Source: Pantoea piersonii
Lineage (GTDB): Bacteria > Pseudomonadota > Gammaproteobacteria > Enterobacterales > Enterobacteriaceae
Direction: 5' to 3'
DNA length: 64,000 bases
NCBI RefSeq assembly: GCF_003612015.1
Contig: NZ_RARB01000006.1
Location: forward strand, 5,263 to 69,262
The translations under genes were made by a program, and so were the position numbers. This document shows, piece after piece, positions 32,351-45,723 of the stretch. The notes under the pieces were generated by a model. That model worked only from the letters and a program-made list of their open reading frames with translations. It was not told the DNA's origin and ran no database searches. Numbering within the stretch: the stretch's first letter is position 1; every line of letters begins with the position of its first letter.

Positions 32351-33541
32351 TTACTTATTCAGGCGCGCCTGCGCATCTTTCAGCGCGGCGTCTACGCTCT
32401 GGCGACCGCTCAGGGCGTTAAGCGTGGCGGTGCGCATCGCATACCAGAACGCCGCCATCTGCGGAACATTTGGCATAATGTCGCCGCTGCGCGCGTTGTT
32501 CATGGTGGCGGCGATACGCTCATCTTTTTCCAGCGTCTGCTGGAACGACTTCAGCGTCACCGCGCCCAGCGGCTTATCTTTGTTCACCGCGTCCAGACCG
32601 GCGTCGGTCAGCAGGTAGTTTTCCAGGAACTCTTTCGCCAGCTCTTTATTCGGGCTGGCCGCGTTGATGCCTGCGCTGAGCACGCCAACAAAGGTTTTCG
32701 ACGGCTTGCCGTTGAGGGTCGGCAGCAGCGTTACGCCATAGTTGATGCCGCTCTTGTCGATATTGCTCCAGGCCCAGGGGCCGTTGATGGTCATCGCGGT
32801 CTGCCCCTTATTGAAGGCGGCTTCAGCGATAGAGTAATCGGTGTCGGCGTTGAGGGTTTTGGCTTTGACCTGATCGACGAGGAACTGCATGCCCGCCTTC
32901 GCGCCAGCGTTATCTACGCCGGTGTCTTTAACGTCGTAGCCGCTGTCGGTCTTTTTAAAGGCATAAGCGCCGCCTGCGGCCAGCAGCGGCCAGGTGAAAT
33001 AGGGTTCCTGCAGGTTGAACATAATGGCGCTTTTGCCTTTCGCGCGCAGCTGCTTGTCAACGGCCGCCATCTCTTCCCAGCTTTTCGGCGGAGTGGGCAG
33101 CAGGTCTTTGTTGTAGATCAGCGACAGCGACTCGACCGACACGGGATAGCCGATCAGCTTGCCGTTAAAGCGCACCGCATCCCAGGTGAAGGGAAAGAGC
33201 TTCTCCTGGAAGCTTTTATCCGGCGAGATCTCCGCCAGCAGCCCTGACTGGGCGTAGCCGCCAAAGCGGTCATGCGCCCAGAAGATAATATCCGGGCCGT
33301 CGCCGGTGGCGGCCACCTGCGGATACTTCTCTTCCATCTTGTCCGGATGCTCTACCGTCACTTTAATGCCGGTATCCTGCTCAAACTTTTTACCCACCTC
33401 GGCCAGCCCGTTATAGCCTTTGTCGCCGTTAATCCAGATAACCAGTTTTCCCTCTTCTATCTTCGCGATTGCCGAGGCCGAAAACAGCATGGCCGTAAGG
33501 GCGGAAAGGGCAAAAATACGTGCGCCGGTTTTCATTTTCAT
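32351..33541 (-). CDS. malE: MalE, periplasmic maltose-binding protein
   Basis: A 396-residue precursor, the usual size. Signal peptide to about residue 26 (ends SASAIA), mature start [20 protein letters not shown] as in E. coli MBP. It delivers maltodextrins to MalFGK2. It is the first gene of malEFG and divergent from malK with a 360-bp control region. Confidence 0.97.
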   Translation of the reverse strand: MKMKTGARIFALSALTAMLFSASAIAKIEEGKLVIWINGDKGYNGLAEVGKKFEQDTGIKVTVEHPDKMEEKYPQVAATGDGPDIIFWAHDRFGGYAQSGLLAEISPDKSFQEKLFPFTWDAVRFNGKLIGYPVSVESLSLIYNKDLLPTPPKSWEEMAAVDKQLRAKGKSAIMFNLQEPYFTWPLLAAGGAYAFKKTDSGYDVKDTGVDNAGAKAGMQFLVDQVKAKTLNADTDYSIAEAAFNKGQTAMTINGPWAWSNIDKSGINYGVTLLPTLNGKPSKTFVGVLSAGINAASPNKELAKEFLENYLLTDAGLDAVNKDKPLGAVTLKSFQQTLEKDERIAATMNNARSGDIMPNVPQMAAFWYAMRTATLNALSGRQSVDAALKDAQARLNK

Positions 33542-33901
33542 AACTCCATCCTGTTAGCGGAAACGGAAATCGTTTTCCCGCACATTGTGGCGATCCGCTG
33601 CGGCTTCTCATCCTCCCGCGCTCTACGCCTGCTGACGCAAAGCCGTGATCGCCGTTGCAAAACGGCACCGTTATCACGGGCTGGCGCACACTCTCGTCGC
33701 CGCGACTCTGCGCGTTCGATCACAAAAAACAGCAGGTTGCCGCCTTCGCACCGTCCTGCGCGGCGATCTCCTCCTCCTCTCTCATCCCCCAGCTAAACCG
33801 CCCACGGCGGAGGATGTGCGGCGACTGAACCTTTCCCATAGTGGTCGCCGGAGTCTGCCTGCGGCGATGCGGGCAAGAGTGAGCAAGCGGAGAAGAAAGC
33901 A
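33542..33901. promoter_or_regulatory. malE/malK divergent control region with MalT and CRP sites
   Basis: This 360-bp interval between divergent operons contains several matches to the MalT box core GGATGA/GGGGATGAGG: CTCATCCTCC (33607-33616, minus orientation), CTCATCCCCC (33781-33790, minus) and GGAGGATGTG (33809-33818, plus). A near-consensus CRP site TGCGC-6 nt-TCACA lies at 33709-33724. The arrangement matches the E. coli malE-malK region, where MalT and CRP bind cooperatively. Sites are read by eye. Confidence 0.75.
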
Positions 33902-36354
<2,453 letters not shown>

Positions 36355-36382
36355 GCCGCCTCGTCCTGTAAAGCAAGCAGAA

Positions 36383-36403
36383 GCCGTACGTTCAGCGTAC
36401 GGC
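36383..36403 (+). other. Hairpin between lamB and malM
   Basis: GCCGTACG-TTCAG-CGTACGGC followed by ATTTT. It may be a partial terminator that lowers malM expression. Confidence 0.7.
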
Positions 36404-36470
36404 ATTTTCTGGGCGGCAGCGGCCATTGCCAGGCCTGAGCGGCTGCCCGATAGCCTGTTGAGAACCTAAA

Positions 36471-37385
36471 ATGAAAAAGAAAACGCTTACCGCGCTCTGT
36501 CTGAGCGCCGCGCTGCTGACGAGCCTCGCCTTGCCAGCGCATGCTGAGATCAATCTGGTGCCGCAGGATCTCTCTGCCGCGCCCACTATTCCGACAGCGA
36601 GCCTGCAGCGCCTGAACTGGCAGCCCGTTGATTCTTCGCGTCCACAGATCACCACGCTGGCCACCAGCGGTACCCAGCTTGAGGCCAGCGGCATCACCGG
36701 GCCGGTCGCCGCCTACAGCCTGCCCGCCAGCCAGGGCGAAATGACGGTAACGCTGAGCAGCGAAGTGTCGCACAATCAGGTATTCGCCCCTAACGTGCTG
36801 GTGCTTGACGAGAATCTGTGTCCCGCCGCCTGGTTTCCGAGCCGCTTTTTTACCTATCAGCAGCCGGGCGTCATGAGCGCCGACCGTCTGGAAGGGGTGA
36901 TGAAGCTGACGCCCGCGCCTGGTCAGCAGAAAATTTATCTGCTGGTCTTCACCACCGCGCAGGATCTCAACCAGACCACCACGCTGGTCGATCCGGCAAA
37001 AGCCTACGCCAGAGGCACCGGCCATGCGGTGCCCGATATTCCCGATCCCGTCGCGCGTCACGGCATAGACGGCAAGATTAAGCTGAAAGTCTCTACCAGC
37101 TCCGCCTCCTCGATTCTGGTCGGCCCGCTGTTTGGCTCCGCCAGCCCGGCGCCGGTCACGATCGGCAGCACTCAGCCGGTTACGCAGGCGACGGTCCGTA
37201 CCGCGCCCGCGACGCCGTCGGCGCCGCTGGTGAGCGACACCGAAAGTTACTTTAATCAGAGCATTCGTCAGGCGGTGGATCAGGGCAATATCGACAAGGC
37301 GCTCAGGCTGCTGGACGAGGCGGAACGACTGGGTTCGACGTCGGCGCGTAAAACCTTTATCAGCAGTGTTAAAGGCAAGGGGTGA
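36471..37385 (+). CDS. malM: MalM, periplasmic maltose operon protein
   Basis: A 304-residue secreted protein with signal peptide MKKKTLTALCLSAALLTSLA and the MalM architecture: an N-terminal beta domain, an Ala/Thr/Pro-rich linker (about 205-240) and a C-terminal helical part. Its role is still unknown, though it is conserved in the malK-lamB-malM operon. Confidence 0.93.
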   Translation: MKKKTLTALCLSAALLTSLALPAHAEINLVPQDLSAAPTIPTASLQRLNWQPVDSSRPQITTLATSGTQLEASGITGPVAAYSLPASQGEMTVTLSSEVSHNQVFAPNVLVLDENLCPAAWFPSRFFTYQQPGVMSADRLEGVMKLTPAPGQQKIYLLVFTTAQDLNQTTTLVDPAKAYARGTGHAVPDIPDPVARHGIDGKIKLKVSTSSASSILVGPLFGSASPAPVTIGSTQPVTQATVRTAPATPSAPLVSDTESYFNQSIRQAVDQGNIDKALRLLDEAERLGSTSARKTFISSVKGKG

Positions 37386-37417
37386 AGCTGCCCCGACAGT
37401 GCTGAGTTGCCCCATCT

Positions 37418-37441
37418 GGTGCGCTACGGCGCACCTTTTTT
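37418..37441 (+). terminator. Terminator of malK-lamB-malM
   Basis: GGTGCGC-TACG-GCGCACC followed by six T residues: a canonical rho-independent terminator. Confidence 0.93.
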
Positions 37442-37486
37442 ATGGGGAAGTGGGTTACTGCACATCGCTATACATCGCTTCCCGAC

Positions 37487-37509
37487 AAGCATATACTTGG
37501 CATATGCTT
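37487..37509. promoter_or_regulatory. Palindromic operator of vapBC
   Basis: AAGCATAT-7 nt-ATATGCTT, a perfect inverted repeat ending 20 bp before the vapB start codon. Operon autoregulation by a VapB-VapC complex through such a palindrome is standard for the family. Confidence 0.75.
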
Positions 37510-37528
37510 TAACACGAAGGATAACATC

Positions 37529-37759
37529 ATGCGAACAGTATCTGTATTTAAAAATGGTAATAACCGGGCAATTCGTTTGCCTCGCGATCTCGATTTCGAT
37601 GGCGTAAACGAGCTGGAGATTATTCGTGAAGGCGACACCTTGCTCCTGCGACCAGTCAAGCCCAGCTGGCGCTCATTCCGCGAGCAAGAAAAAGCTGATC
37701 CAGACTTTATGACGGAACGTGAAGAGGTTGTCAGCGATGAAGGACGCTTTGAACTGTGA
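37529..37759 (+). CDS. vapB: VapB antitoxin
   Basis: A 76-residue protein with an N-terminal AbrB/SpoVT swapped-hairpin DNA-binding domain (MRTVSVFKNGNNRAIRLPRD, DGVNELEIIREGDTLLLRP). An acidic C-terminal tail would occupy the VapC active site. The ATG at 37529 is the natural start of this fold. It overlaps vapC by 4 bp. Confidence 0.9.
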   Translation: MRTVSVFKNGNNRAIRLPRDLDFDGVNELEIIREGDTLLLRPVKPSWRSFREQEKADPDFMTEREEVVSDEGRFEL

Positions 37760-38172
37760 GTAAAACCTATATGCTGGACACTAATATCTGTTCTTTTATT
37801 ATGCGAGAGCAGCCGGAGGCGGTGCTAATGCGCCTTGAACAGGCGGTGCTACGCCGTGACAGGATCGTAGTGTCAGCGATAACCTATGCCGAAATGCGTT
37901 TTGGTGCGATTGGCAAGAAAGCGTCGCCCCGCCATGCGCAGTTGGTTGAAGCTTTCTGTGCGCGACTTGACGCCATTCTGCCCTGGGATCGCAACGCGGT
38001 AGACGCGACCACGGAAATCAAAGCTGCCCTGACCGCTGCCGGCAACCCCATAGGTCCAAATGATACCGCCATCGCCGGGCATGCTATTGCGACCAGCGCT
38101 ATTCTTGTTACCAATAACATAAAAGAATTTGAGCGCGTACCCGGACTTACTTTTGAAGACTGGTGCAAATGA
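37756..38172 (+). CDS. vapC: VapC toxin, PIN-domain ribonuclease
   Basis: A 138-residue PIN-domain nuclease. Acidic residues of the Mg2+ site are Asp8 (YMLDTNICSF), Glu46 (ITYAEMRFG) and Asp103 (GPNDTAIAGHA), followed by the usual LVTNNIKEFERVPGL. VapC toxins of this enteric type cleave initiator tRNA in the anticodon loop. The start is GTG at 37756, in the vapB stop overlap. The pair sits between malM and malQ, an unusual place. Confidence 0.92.
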   Translation: MSKTYMLDTNICSFIMREQPEAVLMRLEQAVLRRDRIVVSAITYAEMRFGAIGKKASPRHAQLVEAFCARLDAILPWDRNAVDATTEIKAALTAAGNPIGPNDTAIAGHAIATSAILVTNNIKEFERVPGLTFEDWCK

Positions 38173-38244
38173 TCGCCCGACTGCGCCACGAATATCGCTG
38201 GCGCAAGAAAGTCAGCCCGCACGCGGCGGGCTAACCTTTAACCG

Positions 38245-40314
38245 CTACTTAACCTCTTTTCTGCCTCTGTTAACCTGTGCCAGCAGCGCATCGACCGCAG
38301 CGTCGCTGAACATCTCCTCCAGCGTTGCGCTGAGCTTGCGTCGCCAGTTGGGATAGGCATCGGTGGTGCCCGGCACGTTTACCGGTGTTGCCATATCCAG
38401 CCACTCTTCCGGCTGCAGGCCAAGCAGCGCGCTCTGCGTCCCCGCCAGATAACCCAGTATCGCCCGGCTGAGCGTCCCGGTCATACGCGCGCGGCCGCGC
38501 TGAAACCGCTGACGAGACGGCAGCGCGCCGCTACGCAGCAGGGTTCGCAACAGCGCTTGTCTCGCCACCTGTCTGTCGCGGTAAAGCCCGGCCAGAATGG
38601 TTTTATCGGGATAGAGGCCAAGCTTGCTTCCCAGATGAAGATCGTCGCTTCGCCACCAGCCGCGCAAAGTCGGCATATCGTGGGTGGTAGCGACCGCCAT
38701 CGCCTGACGCGGCCACTGCGCTGGCGGGCGGAAAGCCTGCTTCGACGTCTGCTCGAAATAGAGCACCTTGTAGGAGTAAACGCCGGCGTCGCGCAGCTTA
38801 TCGACAATCGCCGCGGGCACAGTGCCTAAATCTTCGCCTATCACCATACAGCGGTGGCGCTGACTCTCCAGCGCTAGGATCGCCAGCAGCGCGTCCACCG
38901 GGTAGTGAACATAGGCACCTTCAGCCGCGCTTTCGCCCTGCGGGATCCACCAGAGACGCAGCAGCGCCATCACATGGTCGATACGCAACGCGCCGCAGTC
39001 CTGCATACTGGCACGCAGCAGCGTAATCCAGGGCTCGAAGGCGAGCGCCGCCATCGCCTGCGGATCCATCGGCGGCAGCCCCCAGTTTTGCCCCAGCGGG
39101 CCAAGAATATCGGGCGGCGCGCCGACGCTCGCCTCAAGGCAGTAAAGCTCCCGCTCACGCCATGTCTCAGCGCCGTCGCGCGCCACCCCTACCGCCAGAT
39201 CGCGATAGAGCCCAATCGGCATCTGCTGCTGCTGACAAAGCTGCCAGCAGCCTGCGAACTGCTGCGCCGCCAGCCACTGTAGCCAGAGCCAGAAGCGCAC
39301 CTCGTCGCTCTGTTCGATGCGAAACGCCAGCACGGCGGCGCTGTCAGGATGCTGAAAGGCTTCCGGCCAGCTTTGCCAGCCGTGGCAGTCGCTATCCTGC
39401 TCGCGCCGCTCGGCGTGCAGCGCATCGAACAGTCCCTGGCTGAGCAGGCTGTCGCCGCCCGCCTCGACGAAGGCATCAAACGCCGCCGTCTCCGCATCCT
39501 CTGGGCCGCGACGCCGAAACTGCTGCCAGGCCAGCCGCAACCCTTCCAGCTTCAGGCGCGTCACGGCGCGGTAATCGACATATTCAGCGCTGCGCGCCGC
39601 CTGCAGCGTCTGCTGCGTCGCCTCAAGCCGCCACCATGTTTGCGCCGCGTCGCTCTGCTGAAAATCAGCTACCTGGTTGACGTCAATGTAGAGAATATTG
39701 AGCCAGCGGCGGGAAGAGGGGCTGTAAGGACTGGCGCTCTCCGGCTCGGCAGGAAAGAGGGCGTGCAGCGGGTTCAGCCCGACGAAGGCGCCGCCGCGTT
39801 TCGCCGTCTCGCCGATCATCTGCCGCAGATCGCCAAAGTCGCCGATGCCCCAGTTATTCGCCGAACGCAGCGTATAAAGCTGTATGCAGCTGCCCCACAG
39901 CGATTCGCCCGCCAGCAGAGCGGCCGGCTCATAGCAGCGCGGCGGCGCGACGATAATGCAGCAGCGGTAGCGCTGCGCCTCATGCTCCAGCATCAGCTGG
40001 TGGTAGCCATCCGGCAAAAGCGGCAGCGAAAGCGTCTCGCCGACCGCACAGCGGCCAGACCAGCATTCGCCCGCTTCGCTGGTCAGCTGCCAGTCGGCCG
40101 CAGCAAAAAGAACCGGCGTGAGCGCCAGCGGCTCCCCCTGGCGAAAGATGGCTGCAGGCGGCAGCGGCGACGCGCTGCCGCTCAACGGTTGCATCAGCCC
40201 CAGCAGCCGCTCGCGGGTAAAGGAAGATACCTGCTGCGGCCGCCCGTGGGCGTCAATATAATCAGGCGCAATCAGGCCATCCGCCGCAAGATCAAGGTGG
40301 TTTTTTGGTTTCAT
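38245..40314 (-). CDS. malQ: MalQ, 4-alpha-glucanotransferase (amylomaltase)
   Basis: A 689-residue GH77 enzyme that transfers maltosyl units between maltodextrins, releasing glucose. Active-site blocks are LRIDHVMALLRLWW (nucleophile Asp), VIGEDLGTVP (acid/base Glu) and ATTHDMPTLRGWW (third Asp). The ATG at 40314 is used; the longer frame to 40443 runs back into malP. It lies 8 bp after malP in the malPQ operon. Confidence 0.95.
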   Translation of the reverse strand: MKPKNHLDLAADGLIAPDYIDAHGRPQQVSSFTRERLLGLMQPLSGSASPLPPAAIFRQGEPLALTPVLFAAADWQLTSEAGECWSGRCAVGETLSLPLLPDGYHQLMLEHEAQRYRCCIIVAPPRCYEPAALLAGESLWGSCIQLYTLRSANNWGIGDFGDLRQMIGETAKRGGAFVGLNPLHALFPAEPESASPYSPSSRRWLNILYIDVNQVADFQQSDAAQTWWRLEATQQTLQAARSAEYVDYRAVTRLKLEGLRLAWQQFRRRGPEDAETAAFDAFVEAGGDSLLSQGLFDALHAERREQDSDCHGWQSWPEAFQHPDSAAVLAFRIEQSDEVRFWLWLQWLAAQQFAGCWQLCQQQQMPIGLYRDLAVGVARDGAETWRERELYCLEASVGAPPDILGPLGQNWGLPPMDPQAMAALAFEPWITLLRASMQDCGALRIDHVMALLRLWWIPQGESAAEGAYVHYPVDALLAILALESQRHRCMVIGEDLGTVPAAIVDKLRDAGVYSYKVLYFEQTSKQAFRPPAQWPRQAMAVATTHDMPTLRGWWRSDDLHLGSKLGLYPDKTILAGLYRDRQVARQALLRTLLRSGALPSRQRFQRGRARMTGTLSRAILGYLAGTQSALLGLQPEEWLDMATPVNVPGTTDAYPNWRRKLSATLEEMFSDAAVDALLAQVNRGRKEVK

Positions 40315-40322
40315 GGCGATCC

Positions 40323-42725
40323 TCAGCGCGCGGCCTGCCAGATGCGTTGCTGATAGTCGCGGATGGCGCGGTCGGCGCTGAACATGCCGCAGCGCGCGGT
40401 GTTCAGGATAGCGGCGCGCGTCCAGGCGTCCCGATCGGCCCACAGCGCTTCAACCTGCTGCTGGGCGTTGAGATAGTGACGGAAATCGGCCAGCACCAGA
40501 TAAGGATCGCCGCCCTCCGGCCCCAGGCTGTGCGTCAGCGCGGCGAAGGCGGTCCGGTCGCCGTCGCTGAACGTGCCGTCCTCCAGCGCGGTCAGCGCCC
40601 GATCAAGCTGCGCATCCTTTTTACGCCATGTTGTCGGTGCGTAACCCGCCTGCTTCAGCGCGCTGACCTGCTCGACGGTATGACCGAAAATAAAGATATT
40701 CTCCTCGCCGACCTGCTGGGCAATCTCCACATTTGCGCCGTCCAGCGTGCCAATTGTCAGCGCGCCGTTGAGCGCCAGCTTCATATTGCCGGTGCCGGAA
40801 GCCTCTTTGCCCGCCGTAGAGATCTGTTCGGAGAGATCGGCGGCCGGGATAAGCCGCTCCGCTACAGAGACGTTGTAGTCGGGAATAAATACGATTTTAA
40901 GGCGATCGCCGACGCGCGGATCGGCGTTGACCACCGCGGCCACCTTATTGATGGCATAGATGATATTTTTCGCCAGCGCATAGCCCGGCGCAGCTTTGGC
41001 CCCGAACAGCATCACGCGCGGCGTCAGGTTCGCCTGCGGATCGCTGACCAGGGTTTGCCACAGGGCGATGATATGCAGCAGCATCAGATGCTGGCGCTTA
41101 TATTCATGCAGACGCTTAATTTGTACGTCGAACAGCGCGTCGGGCTGAACGCGAATACCGGTTTGTTCGGCGATCCAGCGCGTCAGAGCGGCCTTATTCT
41201 CCTGTTTGATGGCACGATACTCCGCGCGAAACGCCGCATCCTCCGCCAGCGGTGCCAGATCGCTGAGCGCATCCAGATCGTTAAGCCAGGGGCGACGTAG
41301 GGTTTTGCCGATCAGCGCGGCCAGCGCCGGGTTGCACTGCTGGATCCAGCGACGCGGCGTGATGCCGTTAGTGACGTTATGGAACTTCTCCGGCCACAGA
41401 GCGTGATACGCCGGGAAGAGGTCCTGCACCACCAGCTTCGAGTGCAGCGCCGCTACGCCATTGACCGCGAAGCCGCTGACCACGCAAAGGTTCGCCATGC
41501 GCAGCTGCTGATTATGCACCACCGCCAGCTTCGCCCAGATCGCTTCGTTGCCCGGCCAGCGCGCCTCCACCTCTTTTTTCAGCTGTGCGTTGATGGTGTT
41601 GATAATCATCATATGGCGCGGCAGCAGCGTGCGTACCAGACGCAGGTTCCAGCACTCCAGCGCCTCCGGCATCAGCGTATGGTTGGTGTAGGCGAAGGTG
41701 CGCTGCGTAATGCGCCACGCCTGCTCCCACGACAGCTGATGCTCGTCGAGCAGCAGGCGCAGCAGCTCAGGGATCGCCAGCGTCGGGTGGGTATCGTTAA
41801 GCTGGATCACCTCATAGTCGGGCAGCGACTCAATCGCGCGGCCCGCCTGATGATGGCGTCGCAGGATATCGGCCAGGGTACAGGCGCACTGGAAATATTG
41901 CTGCATCAGGCGCAGCTTTTTCCCCGCCAGATGGTTGTCGTTGGGGTAGAGCACCTTCGTCAGCTTCTCCGCATCGATACCCTGCTGTTCGGCACGCAGA
42001 AAATCGCCGTCGTTAAAGCGTTGCAGATTGAAAGGATGCGCATGTTTTGCCTGCCAGAGGCGCAGCGGCTGGATCACGCCGTTCTGGTAGCCGACAACGG
42101 GCAGATCCCAGGCTTCGCCCTGCAACAGAAAAGCGGGTTCCCAGCGCGGAAGGCCGTTCTCCGTCGTGACCTTGCCACCCAGGCCGACCTGCACCGTCAG
42201 CGCGGCGTTGTGACGAAACCAGGGGTAGCGGTCACGCCCCCAGTCGTCCGGCTGCTCATGCTGCGCGCCCTCGACAAAATGCTGACGAAACAGGCCGTAC
42301 TGGTAGTTCAGGCCGTAGCCGATAGCAGGCTGCCCGGTGGTCGCCATGGCGTCGAGAAAACAGGCCGCCAGTCGACCCAGGCCGCCGTTGCCGAGCGCCG
42401 GATCGGTCTCGCGCTCCAGCACCTCGCTCAAGTCAACGCCGCAACCGGCGAGCGCGTCGCTGACCGGCTGATACCAGCCCAGGTTGAGCAGGTTATTTCC
42501 CGTCAGCCGCCCGGTCAGAAACTCCATGGAGAGATAGTTAACGTGGCGCTGCGGCCCGTTTGCCGCCTGCGCAGGCAGGTCAGCCATCAGCTCGGCCAGC
42601 GCGCCGCTGAGTGCGTGCCACCACTGTTGAGGAGTCATCTCCTGCGCGTCGTGCAGACCAAAGCGTTGCCACTGGCGCGTAAGCGCGGCGGTAAAACGGT
42701 CGGTGTCGAAGGATTGCGGGTTCAT
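40323..42725 (-). CDS. malP: MalP, maltodextrin phosphorylase
   Basis: An 800-residue GT35 phosphorylase that converts maltodextrins to glucose-1-phosphate. The pyridoxal-phosphate lysine lies in [20 protein letters not shown], followed by TLDGANVEI. Full family length and intact. It is divergent from malT. Confidence 0.96.
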   Translation of the reverse strand: MNPQSFDTDRFTAALTRQWQRFGLHDAQEMTPQQWWHALSGALAELMADLPAQAANGPQRHVNYLSMEFLTGRLTGNNLLNLGWYQPVSDALAGCGVDLSEVLERETDPALGNGGLGRLAACFLDAMATTGQPAIGYGLNYQYGLFRQHFVEGAQHEQPDDWGRDRYPWFRHNAALTVQVGLGGKVTTENGLPRWEPAFLLQGEAWDLPVVGYQNGVIQPLRLWQAKHAHPFNLQRFNDGDFLRAEQQGIDAEKLTKVLYPNDNHLAGKKLRLMQQYFQCACTLADILRRHHQAGRAIESLPDYEVIQLNDTHPTLAIPELLRLLLDEHQLSWEQAWRITQRTFAYTNHTLMPEALECWNLRLVRTLLPRHMMIINTINAQLKKEVEARWPGNEAIWAKLAVVHNQQLRMANLCVVSGFAVNGVAALHSKLVVQDLFPAYHALWPEKFHNVTNGITPRRWIQQCNPALAALIGKTLRRPWLNDLDALSDLAPLAEDAAFRAEYRAIKQENKAALTRWIAEQTGIRVQPDALFDVQIKRLHEYKRQHLMLLHIIALWQTLVSDPQANLTPRVMLFGAKAAPGYALAKNIIYAINKVAAVVNADPRVGDRLKIVFIPDYNVSVAERLIPAADLSEQISTAGKEASGTGNMKLALNGALTIGTLDGANVEIAQQVGEENIFIFGHTVEQVSALKQAGYAPTTWRKKDAQLDRALTALEDGTFSDGDRTAFAALTHSLGPEGGDPYLVLADFRHYLNAQQQVEALWADRDAWTRAAILNTARCGMFSADRAIRDYQQRIWQAAR

Positions 42726-43006
42726 GTGTTGTGCTTCCTGTCAGAACGAAAAGGGTATGCGTGCCAGTGTGCCTGCCGTAGTTCTGGCGCTCCTCCTCCC
42801 GCATCAAATTCAGCAGGGAGGATAACGAGGGCGGAGAAGCCAGGGTAAATCTGAAAGCGGCGCAGTAGTGTGATTACACTCGCTTTTGTTAAGGCTGCCT
42901 TACAGGTTTGCTTGCATTCACTCATCGAATCGCTGAACGTGTATGAAGATTAATTACGAAGCGTAAAAAAATGATGCGCTAAACGTTAATGGAGAAGCGT
43001 GCGCCC
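42726..43006. promoter_or_regulatory. malP/malT control region
   Basis: A 281-bp interval between divergent malP and malT. Purine-rich MalT-like boxes are GGGAGGAGGA (minus strand, 42791-42800) and GGGAGGATAA (42816-42825). A CRP half-site TGTGA (42869-42873) lies nearer malT, fitting CRP control of malT as in E. coli. Matches are by eye. Confidence 0.55.
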
Positions 43007-45709
43007 ATGTTAATACCCTCGAAACTCAGTCGACCCGTTCGCCTTGAAAGCACCGTCACCCGCGATCGCCTGCTGCAAAAGCTCACCGCAGCGGCCAACT
43101 ATCGGCTGGTTTTGATCACCAGCCCGGCGGGTTACGGCAAAACCACGCTGGTATCCCAGTGGGCGGCGGATAAAAAGGAGCTGGGCTGGTATTCATTAGA
43201 CGAGGGCGACAATCAGCCGGAGCGTTTTGCTGATTATCTTATCGCGGCGCTGCAACAGGCGACGCAGGGGGGCTGCCGTCGCAGCGAAACGCTGGCGCAA
43301 AAGCGGCAGTACGTTAACCTCAACGCGCTGTTCGCCCAGCTGTTTATTGAGCTGACCGAATGGCGGCAGCCGCTCTGGCTGATTATTGATGACTATCATC
43401 ACATCACTAATCCCGCGATCCATGAGGCGATGCGTTTTTTTCTGCGCCATCAGCCCGACAACCTTACGCTGGTGGTGCTGTCGCGCAATCTGCCGCAGCT
43501 CGGCATCGCCAATCTGCGCGTGCGCGAGCAGCTGCTTGAACTGGGCAGTCAGCAGCTGGCGTTTACCCATCACGAAGCGAAGCAGTTTTTTGACCGTCGG
43601 CTGAGCGCGCCGCTCGCCACCGAGGAGAGCGGACGCCTGTGCGACGATGTCGCGGGCTGGGCGACCGCGCTGCAGCTGATCGCGCTCTCTGCGCGTCAGG
43701 GCGGCGGCTCGGCGCAGGATTCCGCCCGACGGCTCTCCGGCATCAACGCCAGCCACCTTGCCGACTATCTGGTGGAAGAGGTGCTGGATAATGTCGACGA
43801 CGCGACGCGTCATTTTCTGCTGAAGACCGCACTGCTGCGCTCCATGAATGATGCGCTCGTCGCCAGCGTGACGGGTGAAGCCAACGGGCGCATGCGGCTG
43901 GAGGAGATTGAGCGGCAGGGACTCTTCCTGCAGCGTATGGATGATTCAGGACAGTGGTTCAGCTATCACCCGCTGTTTGGCTCTTTTTTGCGCCAGCGCT
44001 GTCAGTGGGAGCTGGCAGCCGAGCTGCCTGCGGTGCATCGCGCGGCAGCCGAAAGCTGGGTGGCGCAGGGATTTCCCGGCGAGGCGATTGGTCATGCGCT
44101 CGCCTCCGGCGATGTCGATATGCTGCGCGACGTGCTGCTGGAGCACGCCTGGACGCTGTTTAATCAGAGCGAACTGGCGCTGCTGGAGACCTCCCTTAAG
44201 GCGCTGCCCTGGACGATGCTGCTGGAAAATCCCAGGCTGGTGCTGCTGCAGGCCTGGCTGATGCAGAGCCAGCATCGCTTTTCTGAAGTCAACCTGCTGC
44301 TGGCGAAGTTCGAGCAGGCGTGCAACTGCGAGATCGATGCGGCGCTGCAGGGCGAATTCAACGCCGTGCGCGCACAGGTGGCGATCAACGACGGCAACAC
44401 CGAAGAGGCGGAGCGGCTTGCCCAGCTGGCGCTGGAGACGCTGCCTGAAACCCGTCGCTACAGCCGCATCGTCGCTACATCGGTGCATGGCGAAGTGATG
44501 CACTGCAAAGGCGAGCTGAGTCGTTCGCTGGCGCTGATGCGTCAGACCGAACATATGGCGCGGCGAGATGAAGCCTGGCACTACGTGCTCTGGAGTCTGA
44601 TCCAGCAAAGCGAAATCCTTTTCGCGCAGGGATTCCTGCAGGCCGCCTGGGAGATTCAGGAGAAAGGGTTCGTGCTGGTGGGCGAGCAGCATCTGGCGCA
44701 GTTCCCGCTACACGAGTTTTTGCTGCGCATTCGCGCCCAGCTGATGTGGGCGTGGGGCCGGCTGGACGAGGCGGAGCAGGCGGCGCGTGAAGGAATGAAA
44801 GTATTGAAAGGCTACCCGCCGCAGCAGCAGATCCAGTGTCTGGGGCTGCTGGTGCAGTGCTCGCTGGCGCGCGGCAATCTGGATAACGCGCGCAGCTATC
44901 TTAACCGTCTGGAAAATCTGCTGAACAACGGCAGCCTGCACAGCGACTGGATCGCTAACGCCGACAAAGTCAGAGTGATCTACTGGCAGATGACGGGCGA
45001 TGCGCAGAGCGCCAGCCACTGGATGCGGCATACCGCCAAGCCCGCCTTTGCCAATAATCACTTCTTACAGGGACAGTGGCGCAACGTGGCGCGGGCGCAG
45101 ATCCTGCAGGGAAATCTCACTCAGGCGGAAGTGGTGCTTGAAGAGCTCAACGAGAACGCACGCGCGCTGCGCCTGATGAGCGATATGAACCGCAACCTGC
45201 TGCTGCTCAATCAGATTTACTGGCAGACCGGGCGTAAAGCCGAAGCGCAGCGCACGTTAATCGAAGCCCTGAAGCTGGCGCGCAGCACCGGCTTTATCAG
45301 CCACTTTGTTATTGAAGGCGAGATCATGGCGCAGCAGCTGCGTCAGCTTATTCAGCTCAACACGCTGGAGGAGCTGGATAACCATCGCGCGCGCCGCATC
45401 CTCAATGAGATCAACAAATACCATCGCCATAAGTTTGCCCATTTCGATGAGGGCTTCGTCAGCCGCTTACTGAATCATCCTGACGTGCCGGAGCTGATCC
45501 GCACCAGTCCCCTTACGCAGCGCGAATGGCAGGTACTGGGCCTGATCTACTCCGGCTACAGCAACGATCAAATCGCCAGCGAGCTTGATGTCGCCGCTAC
45601 CACCATTAAAACCCATATCCGTAACCTCTATCAGAAGCTGGGCGTGACCCAGCGCGCCGACGCGATGCATCAGGCGCAATCGATGTTGAAAATGATGGGT
45701 TACGTATAG
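43007..45709 (+). CDS. malT: MalT, maltotriose-responsive activator
   Basis: A 900-residue STAND-family activator. It has an N-terminal NOD ATPase with Walker [15 protein letters not shown], a Walker B-like [13 protein letters not shown], a helical-repeat sensor region, and a C-terminal LuxR-type helix-turn-helix ([36 protein letters not shown]). It binds maltotriose and ATP and activates the mal operons. The ATG at 43007 gives [16 protein letters not shown] as in E. coli; the six-codon longer start is less likely. Confidence 0.96.
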   Translation: MLIPSKLSRPVRLESTVTRDRLLQKLTAAANYRLVLITSPAGYGKTTLVSQWAADKKELGWYSLDEGDNQPERFADYLIAALQQATQGGCRRSETLAQKRQYVNLNALFAQLFIELTEWRQPLWLIIDDYHHITNPAIHEAMRFFLRHQPDNLTLVVLSRNLPQLGIANLRVREQLLELGSQQLAFTHHEAKQFFDRRLSAPLATEESGRLCDDVAGWATALQLIALSARQGGGSAQDSARRLSGINASHLADYLVEEVLDNVDDATRHFLLKTALLRSMNDALVASVTGEANGRMRLEEIERQGLFLQRMDDSGQWFSYHPLFGSFLRQRCQWELAAELPAVHRAAAESWVAQGFPGEAIGHALASGDVDMLRDVLLEHAWTLFNQSELALLETSLKALPWTMLLENPRLVLLQAWLMQSQHRFSEVNLLLAKFEQACNCEIDAALQGEFNAVRAQVAINDGNTEEAERLAQLALETLPETRRYSRIVATSVHGEVMHCKGELSRSLALMRQTEHMARRDEAWHYVLWSLIQQSEILFAQGFLQAAWEIQEKGFVLVGEQHLAQFPLHEFLLRIRAQLMWAWGRLDEAEQAAREGMKVLKGYPPQQQIQCLGLLVQCSLARGNLDNARSYLNRLENLLNNGSLHSDWIANADKVRVIYWQMTGDAQSASHWMRHTAKPAFANNHFLQGQWRNVARAQILQGNLTQAEVVLEELNENARALRLMSDMNRNLLLLNQIYWQTGRKAEAQRTLIEALKLARSTGFISHFVIEGEIMAQQLRQLIQLNTLEELDNHRARRILNEINKYHRHKFAHFDEGFVSRLLNHPDVPELIRTSPLTQREWQVLGLIYSGYSNDQIASELDVAATTIKTHIRNLYQKLGVTQRADAMHQAQSMLKMMGYV

Positions 45710-45723
45710 CTGCGTCCCTGGCT

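Noticed and set aside
29848..33247. Long plus-strand frames opposite malG, malF and malE
   Set aside because: They mirror the GC-rich third-position pattern of the real mal genes on the minus strand and encode no known domain.
40305..42848. Long plus-strand frames of 331 and 489 codons opposite malP
   Set aside because: These are shadows of the malP coding strand, rich in Gln, Arg and His, without family motifs.
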